A stretch of 64,000 bases of DNA from Moheibacter stercoris (GCF_040545805.1 NZ_JBEPMO010000001.1:372001-436000), one strand, 5' to 3'. Positions 9,926-19,368 are shown, counted from the stretch's first letter. Numbers and translations are program-made. The notes: generated by a model not told the origin, from the sequence alone.

Positions 9926-10945
9926 CTATTCTACAATTTTGTTCTCGATTTCGTACAATTTCGTCCAATTTTTCCCGGTCACCACAAGGTTTTTACCAAC
10001 GGCTGCAATTCCATTTAATACATCGTCAGATCCTTTGGTTTCAGATAGAGGTGTGAAATCATAATATTGTTCAACGGCACCTGTTTCTGGATTGATAATC
10101 AAGACATAATTTGTTGTCCACACATTGGCGTAAATTTTATCATTGATGTATTCCAATTCGTTGACATGCGTATAAATGGAAACATTTCCTACTACCTGAA
10201 TTTTTCTTTGTAAGTTGAACTTCTCATCAAAAAAGTAAATATTTTGAGTTCCATCTGTAACCAATAATTCTTTACCGTTTGTAGTTAAACCCCATCCTTC
10301 ACGTACCATTTCGGGCATGCGTAAAGTTTCCAAAAGCTCAAATGTGTTTACATCATAGACGAAAATGTCCTTTTGGCGATAGGTGATTTGGTAAATTTTA
10401 TTGTTGAACAAAGTGATTCCTTCAGCGAACGTTTCATCATTCATTTTCAACTCTTTGTTGTAAGTCGATGAACCCAATTTATAATTCACCAATTTTGATT
10501 TCTTATATTGACCGCCACTTTCGTACATCAATCCATTGTGGTAAAATAAGCCTTGGGTAAACAACTCTGTGTTGTGCGGATATTCTGCAACGACATTGTA
10601 TTCGATCGCAGTTTCGGGAGTTGGATTCAAAATAGGAAGTTCCGTTTCTCCCCAAATAAAATCATCACCTACAAAGACTTTCATTTGAAATTTGTTCATA
10701 CCCAGATGAGCATTTTCCAAACTCAATTCCACATCATTGGGCAATTCCTTTCCGTTTAAAATTAAAACGACAGAGTCGATTTTATCTTGATTTGCGCCAA
10801 ATTCAACCTTTAAATTTTTCCCTAAATGAATGGGGCTTTGTTTAAAAGCATAAAAATTCGATTTCAAATCCGACAAATTGCTGATGTCTTTTTTGCAAGA
10901 AACAACAAGTAGTAACCCTAAAAGGAACCAACCAATTTTTTTCAT
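9926..10945 (-). CDS. Glutaminyl-peptide cyclotransferase, lipoprotein
   Basis: Plant/bacterial-type glutamine cyclotransferase, which converts N-terminal Gln of peptides to pyroglutamate. The 339-residue protein has a lipoprotein signal (MKKIGWFLLGLLLVVSC, acylated Cys17), so it acts in the cell envelope. A short beta domain is followed by the five-bladed propeller with family motifs FTQGLFYHNGLMYESGG, EGWGLTTNGKELLVTDGT, VNELEYINDKIYANVW and DVLNGIA. It begins one base after the hemH stop, so the two genes are co-transcribed; no functional link to heme synthesis is obvious. T9SS cargo proteins often carry N-terminal pyroglutamate after signal cleavage at AQ or GQ, so a role in processing secreted proteins is plausible but inferred. 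Confidence 0.88.
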   Translation of the reverse strand: MKKIGWFLLGLLLVVSCKKDISNLSDLKSNFYAFKQSPIHLGKNLKVEFGANQDKIDSVVLILNGKELPNDVELSLENAHLGMNKFQMKVFVGDDFIWGETELPILNPTPETAIEYNVVAEYPHNTELFTQGLFYHNGLMYESGGQYKKSKLVNYKLGSSTYNKELKMNDETFAEGITLFNNKIYQITYRQKDIFVYDVNTFELLETLRMPEMVREGWGLTTNGKELLVTDGTQNIYFFDEKFNLQRKIQVVGNVSIYTHVNELEYINDKIYANVWTTNYVLIINPETGAVEQYYDFTPLSETKGSDDVLNGIAAVGKNLVVTGKNWTKLYEIENKIVE

Positions 10946-10946
10946 A

Positions 10947-11939
10947 TTAAGCTTCGTTTTTATTCCAACCTTCGATCCATTTTACCAAAACATCGACCCA
11001 AGCTTCAGATTCGTTCAAACAAGGGATGTAGGTGTAGTTTTCTCCACCACTTTCCAAATATAATTCTTTATATCCAATGGCAATTTCCTCTAAGGTTTCC
11101 AAACAGTCAGACACAAAGGCTGGCGCCACTACGGCTAAATTTTTCACTCCTTCTTGTGGGAAATCTTTCAATACGAAATCGGTATAAGGCTTGATCCAAG
11201 GATCTTTCCCCAAACGAGATTGAAAGGAAACTTGCACTTGGTCTTTTTCCAATCCCATCGCTTGACGTACCAATTCGGTTGTTTCAAAACATTGATCGCG
11301 ATAGGTTTTGATGTTGGCATTCGGATATTTTTTTGCTTTTGCCTTTGCTTTGTTGTCATGTCTTTCTGGAATTCCATGATACGAAAACAACAATTTATCA
11401 AACTTCTCAGGCAATTGGCTTTTGATGTTTTCGGCCAAAACCTCGATGTAATCAGGTCGATTGTAGAAGGAATTCAAGAAAGTCAAATTCATATTTTTGA
11501 AATACTTCTGTTGAATTTCATTGGTTCTCAAAACAACCGTTTCCGTAGAGCTCATCGTATATTGAGGATACAATGGGATGACCAAAACATTGGTCACACC
11601 TTGATCATGCAATTCTTGTAAAGCAGCTTGGATAGAAGGATTTTGATAACGCATCCCCAAGGCAACTGGAATTTCCACTTTTGCGGAAACTTTATTTTTC
11701 AAACGTTTTGACAAGACAATCAAAGGAGATCCTTCATCCCACCAAATCGATTCATATGCCTCTGCAGAAGCGGCTGGACGTTTGGGTAGAATCGCAAATT
11801 CAACGACAAATTTTCGCACCAAATAAGGCGTATCCAATACCATTGGATCCATTAAAAATTCGCGTAAATATTTTCGCACATCTTCCACCTTGGTCGAATC
11901 AGGAGACCCTAAATTGATCAATAAAACACCATTCTTCAT
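10947..11939 (-). CDS. hemH: Ferrochelatase
   Basis: Inserts ferrous iron into protoporphyrin IX in the last step of heme synthesis. About 330 residues. The N-terminus MKNGVLLINLGSPDSTKVED matches the family start, so the ATG at 11939 is chosen over an upstream ATG that would add 24 unrelated residues. Motifs: the catalytic-His segment LLFSYHGIPERH, the SFQSRLGKDPWIKPYTD segment, and the CLETLEEIAIGYKE segment containing the conserved acidic residues. It is the first gene of a two-gene unit with the cyclotransferase and is divergent from ruvB. A TAATTTTG -7-like box lies at 12009-12016 on the minus strand, but its -33 element is unclear. Confidence 0.95.
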   Translation of the reverse strand: MKNGVLLINLGSPDSTKVEDVRKYLREFLMDPMVLDTPYLVRKFVVEFAILPKRPAASAEAYESIWWDEGSPLIVLSKRLKNKVSAKVEIPVALGMRYQNPSIQAALQELHDQGVTNVLVIPLYPQYTMSSTETVVLRTNEIQQKYFKNMNLTFLNSFYNRPDYIEVLAENIKSQLPEKFDKLLFSYHGIPERHDNKAKAKAKKYPNANIKTYRDQCFETTELVRQAMGLEKDQVQVSFQSRLGKDPWIKPYTDFVLKDFPQEGVKNLAVVAPAFVSDCLETLEEIAIGYKELYLESGGENYTYIPCLNESEAWVDVLVKWIEGWNKNEA

Positions 11940-12070
11940 AACATAAATTTTTAACGTTCCAAATGACAACCTTTTGGTTTCATTCGTTGAAATTTGCGTA
12001 ATTTGGTGCAAAATTAAGGGAATAATCTTGAATCGAAGATGATTTCCGTTATGAATTGAATCCGAAATAG

Positions 12071-13096
12071 ATGTCTGACATTTTAAATCCCGATCGAGAT
12101 AATTTTTCTGATGAAGAATTACGAATAGAAGAGCAGTTTCGTCCGCAAAGTTTTCATGACTTTACAGGACAAATGCATATTTTGGATAATTTGGAAGTCT
12201 TTGTGAAAGCAGCCAAATTACGTGGGGAAGCGCTCGATCATGTGCTTTTGCATGGACCTCCGGGTTTGGGTAAAACGACTTTGGCGCATATCATTGCCAA
12301 TGAATTGGGCGTCGGAATTAAGATTACTTCAGGTCCAGTTTTAGATAAACCAGGTGATTTAGCTGGACTTTTAACCAATTTGGAAGAAAACGATGTATTG
12401 TTCATCGATGAAATTCATAGAATGTCGCCCGTGATTGAGGAATATTTGTATTCAGCGATGGAAGACTACAAAATCGACATCATGATTGAATCGGGACCCA
12501 ATGCGCGTTCGGTACAAATTGCCTTGAATCCGTTTACATTGATTGGTGCAACAACTAGATCTGGTTTATTAACCGCACCACTTCGTGCGCGTTTTGGAAT
12601 CAATTTCCGATTTGAATATTACCATCAAGAATTATTGAGTACCATCATTCAACGTAGTTCTCGCATCATGGGAACACCGATTGACGAAGAAGCAGCGATT
12701 GAAATCGCGGGTCGCAGTCGTGGAACTCCAAGGATTGCCAATGCACTTTTGCGTAGAACACGAGATTTTGCTCAAATCAAAGGTTCGGGAAAGATCGATA
12801 AAAAGATTTCAGAATTCAGTTTATCGGCTTTGAAGGTCGATCAAAATGGATTGGACGAAATGGACAATAAAATTCTTTCGACCATCATTGAAAAATTCAA
12901 AGGCGGACCTGTCGGAATTACGACCATTGCAACAGCAGTAGGGGAGAATACGGGAACTTTGGAAGAGGTTTACGAACCTTATCTAATCCAAGAAGGGTAT
13001 CTTATGCGAACTCCGCGCGGTCGTGAAGCAACCGAAAAAGCCTACAAACATTTAGGAAAAATAAAATCAAGCTCCCAAGGAGGTTTGTTTGATTAA
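12071..13096 (+). CDS. ruvB: Holliday junction helicase RuvB
   Basis: The hexameric AAA+ motor that, with RuvA, migrates Holliday junctions during recombinational repair. 341 residues. Seen: Walker A GPPGLGKTTLAH, Walker B LFIDEIHRMSP, the family signature IGATTRSGLLTAPLRARFG with its arginine finger region, SRGTPRIANALLRR (sensor 2), and a C-terminal winged-helix domain ending with the typical PRGREATEKAYKHLG. Length and start are standard. It is monocistronic, divergent from hemH, and closed by a strong bidirectional hairpin at 13101-13126. ruvA and ruvC are not in the window. Confidence 0.97.
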   Translation: MSDILNPDRDNFSDEELRIEEQFRPQSFHDFTGQMHILDNLEVFVKAAKLRGEALDHVLLHGPPGLGKTTLAHIIANELGVGIKITSGPVLDKPGDLAGLLTNLEENDVLFIDEIHRMSPVIEEYLYSAMEDYKIDIMIESGPNARSVQIALNPFTLIGATTRSGLLTAPLRARFGINFRFEYYHQELLSTIIQRSSRIMGTPIDEEAAIEIAGRSRGTPRIANALLRRTRDFAQIKGSGKIDKKISEFSLSALKVDQNGLDEMDNKILSTIIEKFKGGPVGITTIATAVGENTGTLEEVYEPYLIQEGYLMRTPRGREATEKAYKHLGKIKSSSQGGLFD

Positions 13097-13100
13097 ATAA

Positions 13101-13126
13101 AAAATCCCGCTAAAGGGCGGGATTTT
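13101..13126. terminator. Bidirectional terminator, ruvB / T9SS gene
   Basis: AAAATCCCGC pairs with GCGGGATTTT, a perfect 10-bp stem with A/T runs on both sides. It serves both converging genes. Confidence 0.85.
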
Positions 13127-13140
13127 CTATGAGTTGAAAT

Positions 13141-15402
13141 TTATTTCTTAATCAGTTTTTTGGAAGTCAATTTCCCATCGACTTCTATGGAGATAAGATA
13201 GATGCCTTTTGGTAAAAAAGATAAATTTATATTTTTCAAATCCTTTGCATTTCGAACTTGAGAAAGAATTTGTTTTCCTGAAAGGTCTGTTAGAATTAGT
13301 TTGTAATTAGAATTTAGATTTTCAGGAATTTCAAAAGAAACAATATCGCTAAATGGATTCGGATAAACCACAAAATCATTCTCGGCATTTAAATCTTGTG
13401 TATTTAAAGTGGAATTCAATTGAAAGGCTGGTGAAATCGCTTGAATTTGTTTGTTTCCGTCAGCATCTGTAGAAATAACTTTCACATCATACCAAGCATT
13501 CTCAGACGTAGGCTGAATAGTTGCTAAACTTGCTTCATAATAATTGCCAAAAGCGGGTAATTGAAAAAATTCCTCCATTTCAGTTAATGGAATTTCCACC
13601 CATTCGCTTTGGTTATGTTCACGGTAAAAAAATGCTACATTGTTTCCTGCTACATATTGAAATTCTCCACTCCAATCGTCCATAGCCACATAATCGAAAT
13701 CACCAGCCGCTATTCGAACCACAGGAACATCATCTGACGTAAATCGGTTGGTAACGATATCTTCTCCATTTCTGAATTGTAACATTTGCAAGGTCGGAGG
13801 TTCATTTCCTGAACTTGCATCATAAATAAGTTCCGTTGTATTATTCCCAAGGATATCACCAACTTTCGTATTCTCATTGGTTAAAATGATTTCAACTTGT
13901 CCCTCTTCAGGAAGTTCTTCTGTCAAAAAGTTCAAATAGGTTCCATCGAAAAGAGTTTGTCCATTTTGTTTCAAGATTACATCTGTCGCAAAAACATCGG
14001 TCTCTCTGATTTCATTGTATTGTCCTTTATAGTTAATTAGAAGCGAATTGGACGTTAACTCAGGAGCAAGAAAAGTACCTGTTACAGTAATCGGAACGCT
14101 TGAACCTAACACAGCAGAAGAATTCAGCTCTCTACCAAGTGTGAATTTAGGATGATGAGGCAATCCCAAAACATATCCATCCATATTTAAGTAATACTTG
14201 TTCGCCAAGGTGATGCTGCTATAACTTAAATGAGAAGAACCATAGTGAACATTTCCCTCAGGATCACCAAAAACTGAAGCTCCCTTGATAGAAAAAGATT
14301 CAGGACCATAGTAAGGATCTATTATTGCCACGTGTTCTGCCAATTGCGGATACAACATCATGCCATATTCAGACTCATTTTTAAATCGATTGATGTAGGT
14401 TTTGATGGGTGTTTCAGTCGAAATTGGCTGATTATTGACAATGGCCCAACCTCCAAGAAGTAAATCCTGATTTAAGACTAATTCCGTTCCAAAACCATAA
14501 TATTTAGTATTGTTTTGAGCGAAATTACTTGGTTGAAATTTCTCTTCATGATACACATATTCCGATGCTTGATTAATGATTTCTTGTGATTCTTGGAAAT
14601 TGGTTAGTTTGTCAAAAAGGATCAAATAATTCCCAGTTTCAAACTTATTCCCAATACTACTATGGTAAGCTACATATCGGTCACTTACATTATTGATATA
14701 GAAATCCCATAGAGGACCCGTTTCTTCAACTGGATAATCTGTTACATAACTTGAAACACCAAGCCCCATTTGGGTAGGTTGAAAACTGAAATAACGCTCA
14801 ACGATAAGTTGTGTATAGGTATTGGTTTCTGGATAATGAATCCCTGGATTCAAGGGTTGACCATTTTGATCGACCGTCTTGATGCTTATATAATTGGTAG
14901 ATTCTGTCGGATTGATGTCAACAACAGTACCTTCCGAAATGTTCATATGCTCCTTTACAACATATGTCGCCCGATTGGAAATATGCTTGAATTCTGCAAA
15001 AACATCATATTCGCCCGCAGGTACATTCATACTGATTTCGTCATTACCTTGATAAAAAGCAACATTCATATAGCCTTCTTCATTGTACACATAAATAATC
15101 CATGGCGCAATATATTCTTGCGGGTCATAGTTAAGTTGTAAATTGAAACTGATGTTTTCAGTATCATTTGTTCCTTCAGTACTCTGTTGGTTACTAGAAA
15201 GAATTGAATTATTTACATAGGTAGTTTTGTCGGTAGTGAAAGAAATTTCGGTGAAATTTTTAAGATCAACATCTCTTGCAATCAAGTCAGAATTTTCACT
15301 GCGTAAATTTCGATTCTCTGTATAGCTTATTTGCGCCAAAGCTGAATTGCTGATCAACAATAACAGTAAGCTAAATTTTTGAAAATGGAACATTTTTCTC
15401 AT
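13141..15402 (-). CDS. Secreted protein with T9SS type A sorting domain (paralogue)
   Basis: A 753-residue exported protein with a signal peptide (MRKMFHFQKFSLLLLLISNS, then ALAQ) and a type A T9SS sorting domain over the last ~75 residues (VVYPNPFSDIVSFEIPENL, then PKGIYLISIEVDGK, ending KKLIKK). It is collinear with the protein at 302-2548: both contain the INPTESTNYIS/DLTEADNLIT region, a SDRYVAYHSSIG/SDRYALIHSNLG segment, LPHHPKF/LPFHPKF, TLQMLQFRN, and SPAFQLNSTL before the sorting domain. The two are therefore an expanded cargo family. No enzyme motif is visible. An alternative start at Met4 would leave the signal peptide intact. Function unknown; extracellular or surface location inferred. 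Confidence 0.85.
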   Translation of the reverse strand: MRKMFHFQKFSLLLLLISNSALAQISYTENRNLRSENSDLIARDVDLKNFTEISFTTDKTTYVNNSILSSNQQSTEGTNDTENISFNLQLNYDPQEYIAPWIIYVYNEEGYMNVAFYQGNDEISMNVPAGEYDVFAEFKHISNRATYVVKEHMNISEGTVVDINPTESTNYISIKTVDQNGQPLNPGIHYPETNTYTQLIVERYFSFQPTQMGLGVSSYVTDYPVEETGPLWDFYINNVSDRYVAYHSSIGNKFETGNYLILFDKLTNFQESQEIINQASEYVYHEEKFQPSNFAQNNTKYYGFGTELVLNQDLLLGGWAIVNNQPISTETPIKTYINRFKNESEYGMMLYPQLAEHVAIIDPYYGPESFSIKGASVFGDPEGNVHYGSSHLSYSSITLANKYYLNMDGYVLGLPHHPKFTLGRELNSSAVLGSSVPITVTGTFLAPELTSNSLLINYKGQYNEIRETDVFATDVILKQNGQTLFDGTYLNFLTEELPEEGQVEIILTNENTKVGDILGNNTTELIYDASSGNEPPTLQMLQFRNGEDIVTNRFTSDDVPVVRIAAGDFDYVAMDDWSGEFQYVAGNNVAFFYREHNQSEWVEIPLTEMEEFFQLPAFGNYYEASLATIQPTSENAWYDVKVISTDADGNKQIQAISPAFQLNSTLNTQDLNAENDFVVYPNPFSDIVSFEIPENLNSNYKLILTDLSGKQILSQVRNAKDLKNINLSFLPKGIYLISIEVDGKLTSKKLIKK

Positions 15403-15518
15403 GGTATTAAAAAATTAAGGCGCAATGATATTGTTTCGATTCAGTCTTGCCAAAATTTGAGCTTCCCGAAATCTTCCCGTTTCAAATTCTATTTTACAAA
15501 AACTTGAAATTCAAAAAT

Positions 15519-16958
15519 TTAGAAATTGTTAAACCAATCGTACAAATCAACGTTCGTTGGGATATTTAATTTTTTTCTGATGAGATGTTTCTTGTTTTGA
15601 ACAGTTTTGGGTGCGATATATTTATACCTTGCCATATTTTTCGTCGGAATTTTCAGCTTCAACATCGCACAAATTTCCAACTCCGAACTCGACAAATTTG
15701 GATTAATGGCAAGCAATCTTGAACTAAAATCACCAAACTTTTTGTCGAAATAAAGCAGAAAAGTAGGGTCGTTATTTTGCAGAAATTCCATCAAATGATT
15801 TAATTCTTCTTCTGATAAATTAATCTGGCTTTGTGATTTTTCTTGATTTGAATTCAGCTTTTCTTTTCTAAATCTTCGATAAAATAATAAACCTATTCCT
15901 ATCAACACAAGCAAAGACGCAGCCATAATAATGTGAAGAATTTGTAGTGAAGAATTAGAAGTTTTCTCTTCTTTTAATAAAGTTTGAAGAGATTTTTTCT
16001 GACTTTGCGTGATGCGTAATTCAAGAGAATCCAACTTATTCTTATAGTTCTTGGCTGCAATAGTATCATTTAATCTTTCGTATGATTTAATGATGTTTTG
16101 ATACAGTAACCGCGTGTTTAAGTGATTTTTATATCCAGTTATTTTTTCGGCAAAATGGAAATTTATCAAAGCCTTCTCAAAATTCTCTTGTTTGAAAGCA
16201 ACATTTCCTATTGTTGAATAATTATTAAACTCTATATCATCTCGGTCATAATTCTTTTCAGAAGCCAACGATAACTCCGCAAAATAGACAGCCGAATCTT
16301 CCCTGTCCAATTGATAATTCACCACTGCGAGATTGGAATGGTGGATATATAGCAAACGATCTTTTAGAGATTTGTTTTGTATTTTTTTAAAATATTTCCC
16401 AGCAATATGAATGTATTCAAACTGCTTTTGAAAATCTTTTTGCTGCGAATAATAATTGGAGTTGGCAATATATATATCGGCCAAAGTAAGCAAGTCCAAT
16501 TCTTGATCTTCCTTTAGACTTTCCGCCAATTTTGTTCCCAATTGAAGCTCATTGAAAGCTTCTTCTTCCAAATCACTAAAGATGAGTGCTTCAAACAAAT
16601 GTTTTCTGGCCATTACCTCATAGGTAATTTGTTTATATTCTTGAGCCTTAGTCAACAAGGTTTTGGCGTATTTCAACATTTGGTCAAAATCATTACGTAC
16701 TTTGCTATAGGTACAATTTGCATCAAGCGCCATTAATTCTGCCCTCTGATCACCCAATTGAATGGCACGTTTTTTCAGCTCTTGAGTGTTCTCAAGATAT
16801 AATTCTGGGTTTTTACCTAAAATTTCTTGCTGATTTCGCCTCCATTCACTCAAATCTATGGGCAAAATTTCTTGAGCTTTGGGTGAGATAAACCCCATCC
16901 ATATAGTCAAGATTGCAAATAGAGTTTTGATTGGATTATGTTTGAATATTGATGGCAA
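15519..16958 (-). CDS. TPR membrane protein with C-terminal LuxR-type HTH
   Basis: A one-component membrane regulator with, in order, a signal-like hydrophobic N-terminus, tetratricopeptide-like helical repeats (about residues 30-330), one transmembrane segment (LHIIMAASLLVLIGIGLLFY), a short linker, and a C-terminal LuxR-like helix-turn-helix (SSSELEICAMLKLKIPTKNM to the end). The TPR part should lie in the periplasm and the HTH in the cytoplasm. An ATG at 17000 gives a 493-residue frame, but a TATATTTG -7 box (minus strand, 16988-16995) overlaps its first codons, and the TTG at 16958 gives a more normal signal peptide; the TTG is a judgement. It is architecturally similar to the regulators at 51196 and 53527. 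Ligand and targets unknown. Confidence 0.75.
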   Translation of the reverse strand: MPSIFKHNPIKTLFAILTIWMGFISPKAQEILPIDLSEWRRNQQEILGKNPELYLENTQELKKRAIQLGDQRAELMALDANCTYSKVRNDFDQMLKYAKTLLTKAQEYKQITYEVMARKHLFEALIFSDLEEEAFNELQLGTKLAESLKEDQELDLLTLADIYIANSNYYSQQKDFQKQFEYIHIAGKYFKKIQNKSLKDRLLYIHHSNLAVVNYQLDREDSAVYFAELSLASEKNYDRDDIEFNNYSTIGNVAFKQENFEKALINFHFAEKITGYKNHLNTRLLYQNIIKSYERLNDTIAAKNYKNKLDSLELRITQSQKKSLQTLLKEEKTSNSSLQILHIIMAASLLVLIGIGLLFYRRFRKEKLNSNQEKSQSQINLSEEELNHLMEFLQNNDPTFLLYFDKKFGDFSSRLLAINPNLSSSELEICAMLKLKIPTKNMARYKYIAPKTVQNKKHLIRKKLNIPTNVDLYDWFNNF

Positions 16959-17134
16959 AATGGAAAAATCTTTGAATAAAATTTGTACAAATATAGCCAA
17001 GCTCTTTTTGGAAATTCCTGTGGCTAGGTTTTGATTAGTATTAATAAGATTTACTTTTAAGCTAACATAATAATGATTAAGGCTTTATATAATTCGAGAT
17101 TCAATAAAAAAAATCATTCTTTAAGAAGGTCAAA

Positions 17135-17261
17135 TGACAAATTTGTTGAGATTAACAGTCATCCTTCCGACAACTTGTCAGTTTAATGACTTTTTTACTT
17201 TCCAAAATGTCAGAAATTGGGTGGAATAGTGAGCTTGACGAACTATGGCACATTTTTCGTC
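17135..17261 (+). promoter_or_regulatory. groESL upstream region: TGTCA inverted repeats and sigma-54-like promoter
   Basis: The 300-bp region between the TPR-LuxR gene and groES contains several TGTCA/TGACA palindromes: near-palindrome TGACAAATTTGTTGA at 17135, perfect GACAACTTGTC at 17169-17179, and GTCA/TGAC arms at 17177-17190. TGTCAGAAATT is at 17209. TGGCACATTTTTCGTC at 17246-17261 resembles a sigma-54 -24/-12 element (GG and the -12 G correctly spaced, but GT in place of GC), about 40 bases before the groES ATG. No CIRCE element is present. Function is inferred. Confidence 0.45.
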
Positions 17262-17301
17262 AGTATTGAGGTCAATTAATCTTAATATAAAATTTAGAAA
17301 T

Positions 17302-17580
17302 ATGTCAGAAATTACAATTAAACCATTAGCAGATCGCGTGGTAGTTTTACCAGCTCCTGCTGAAACGCAAACAGCATCAGGAATCATCATCCCTGATACA
17401 GCAAAAGAAAAACCTCAACAAGGAACAATTGTAGCTGTTGGTGGAGGTAAAGTTGACGAACCTATGACTGTAAAAGTAGGTGACAAAGTTTTATACGGGA
17501 AATATTCAGGTACTGAATTGAAATGGGATGGTAAAGATTATCTTATCATGAGAGAATCTGACATCTTAGCAATTGTTTAA
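17302..17580 (+). CDS. groES: Co-chaperonin GroES
   Basis: A 92-residue Hsp10 lid that caps the GroEL chamber. The sequence MSEITIKPLADRVVVLPAPA, the mobile loop around ETQTASGIIIPDTAKEKP, and the VGDKVLYGKYSGTELKWDGK segment are diagnostic. The ATG at 17302 is chosen: an upstream in-frame ATG at 17245 falls inside the promoter-like element and adds 19 unrelated residues. It is followed by groEL after 95 bases as a conserved operon, so expression is expected to be stress-inducible. Confidence 0.97.
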   Translation: MSEITIKPLADRVVVLPAPAETQTASGIIIPDTAKEKPQQGTIVAVGGGKVDEPMTVKVGDKVLYGKYSGTELKWDGKDYLIMRESDILAIV

Positions 17581-17675
17581 TTAATGACGTTTCAGGTTGC
17601 AGGTTTCTCGTTCAAAGTTTCCTGTCCTGATAATCACTTTAAACTTTGAACATCAAACTTTAAACTCAAAGAAAA

Positions 17676-19301
17676 ATGGCAAAAGACATAAAATTTGATA
17701 TCGAATCAAGAGACGCTTTAAAAAGAGGTGTCGATGCATTGGCAAATGCAGTAAAAGTAACATTAGGTCCAAAAGGTAGAAACGTAGTTTTAGAAAAATC
17801 TTTCGGTGCACCACACGTAACAAAAGACGGAGTTTCTGTTGCAAAAGAAATCGAATTGGCAGATCCAATCGAAAACTTAGGAGCTCAAATGGTAAAAGAA
17901 GTAGCTTCTAAAACCAATGACGTTGCCGGTGACGGAACAACAACTGCAACCGTATTAGCACAAGCAATCGTTCGTGAAGGATTGAAAAACGTAGCTGCAG
18001 GTGCAAACCCAATGGATTTAAAAAGAGGGATCGACAAAGCAGTTGCTGCTGTAGTTGCTAACTTGAAAGAACAATCTCAAGAAGTAGGAGATAGCTCTGA
18101 CAAAATCAAACAAGTAGCATCCATTTCTGCTAACAACGACGATACCATCGGTTCTTTGATCGCAGAAGCTTTCGCTAAAGTTGGAAAAGAAGGTGTAATC
18201 ACCGTAGAAGAAGCAAAAGGAACTGACACTACTGTGGACGTAGTAGAAGGAATGCAATTCGACAGAGGATACCAGTCTCCATATTTCGTAACCAACCCAG
18301 ACAAAATGGTTGCAGAATTAGACAATCCGTACATCTTATTATACGACAAAAAGATTTCTAACTTACAAGACATCTTACCAGTATTGGAGCCAGTAGCACA
18401 ATCTGGACGTCCTTTGATGATCATTTCAGAAGAAGTAGAAGGACAAGCATTGGCAACTTTGGTAGTAAACCGTTTGAGAGGATCTTTGAAAATTGCTGCT
18501 GTTAAAGCACCAGGATTTGGTGACAGAAGAAAAGCAATGTTAGAAGACATTGCAATCTTAACAGGGGGTACTGTGATTTCAGAAGAAAGAGGATACTCGT
18601 TAGAAAGCGCAACTTTAGATATGTTAGGAACTGCAGAGAAAGTTCAAATCGACAAAGACAATACAACCATCGTTAACGGAGCGGGTGACGAAGCACAAAT
18701 CAAAGCGCGCGTAAACGAAATCAAAGCACAAATTGAATCAACAACTTCAGACTACGATCGTGAAAAACTACAAGAACGTTTAGCGAAATTAGCAGGAGGA
18801 GTTGCGGTACTTTATGTAGGAGCTGCTTCAGAAGTAGAGATGAAAGAGAAAAAAGACCGTATCGATGACGCATTGCACGCAACAAGAGCTGCAGTTGAAG
18901 AAGGAATCGTTCCAGGTGGAGGTGTAGCTTACGTTCGTTCATTGGCTTCTTTAGCAAACTTACAAGGTGAAAATGCAGACGAAACAACAGGTATCAGCAT
19001 CGTACGTCGCGCTATCGAAGAACCATTACGCCAAATCGTTTTAAACGCAGGTGGAGAAGGTTCAGTAGTTGTAGCAAAAGTAAAAGAAGGAACTGCAGAT
19101 TTCGGATACAACGCGAAAAAAGACGTGTACGAAAATATGTACGAAGCAGGGATTATCGACCCAACTAAAGTTTCACGTGTAGCATTAGAAAATGCAGCAT
19201 CTGTTTCAGGTATGTTGATTACGACAGAAGCAGTTATCACAGAAATCAAAAAAGACGAACCAGCAATGCCACCAATGGGCGGTATGCCGGGGATGATGTA
19301 A
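17676..19301 (+). CDS. groEL: Chaperonin GroEL
   Basis: A 541-residue Hsp60 subunit forming the double-ring folding chamber. ATP-site motifs TLGPKGRNVVL and AGDGTTTATVLAQ, the AAVEEGIVPGGG segment and the Gly/Met-rich tail GGMPGMM are all present. Length is normal. It is the second gene of groESL. The 95-base spacer contains an AT-rich word repeat (AACTTTGAACATCAAACTTTAAACT type, 17640-17670) directly before the start. A strong terminator follows at 19369-19395. Codon use is visibly biased, with many uniform preferred codons, as expected for a highly expressed gene. Confidence 0.98.
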   Translation: MAKDIKFDIESRDALKRGVDALANAVKVTLGPKGRNVVLEKSFGAPHVTKDGVSVAKEIELADPIENLGAQMVKEVASKTNDVAGDGTTTATVLAQAIVREGLKNVAAGANPMDLKRGIDKAVAAVVANLKEQSQEVGDSSDKIKQVASISANNDDTIGSLIAEAFAKVGKEGVITVEEAKGTDTTVDVVEGMQFDRGYQSPYFVTNPDKMVAELDNPYILLYDKKISNLQDILPVLEPVAQSGRPLMIISEEVEGQALATLVVNRLRGSLKIAAVKAPGFGDRRKAMLEDIAILTGGTVISEERGYSLESATLDMLGTAEKVQIDKDNTTIVNGAGDEAQIKARVNEIKAQIESTTSDYDREKLQERLAKLAGGVAVLYVGAASEVEMKEKKDRIDDALHATRAAVEEGIVPGGGVAYVRSLASLANLQGENADETTGISIVRRAIEEPLRQIVLNAGGEGSVVVAKVKEGTADFGYNAKKDVYENMYEAGIIDPTKVSRVALENAASVSGMLITTEAVITEIKKDEPAMPPMGGMPGMM

Positions 19302-19368
19302 TTTATGATGAGTAGCTGGTACTTAGAACCAAGTATCAAGTACAATTCAAAAATTCAGAATAAAACAG

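Noticed and set aside
11154..11621. 155-codon plus-strand frame inside hemH
   Set aside because: Antisense shadow of ferrochelatase; its composition is odd (Phe/Ile/Gln-rich) and hemH motifs cover the region.
17302..17580. CIRCE/HrcA control of groESL
   Set aside because: No TTAGCACTC-N9-GAGTGCTAA element is present upstream.
18018..18987. Long open frames antisense to groEL
   Set aside because: They are shadows caused by strong codon bias in groEL. They have no promoter or family resemblance.
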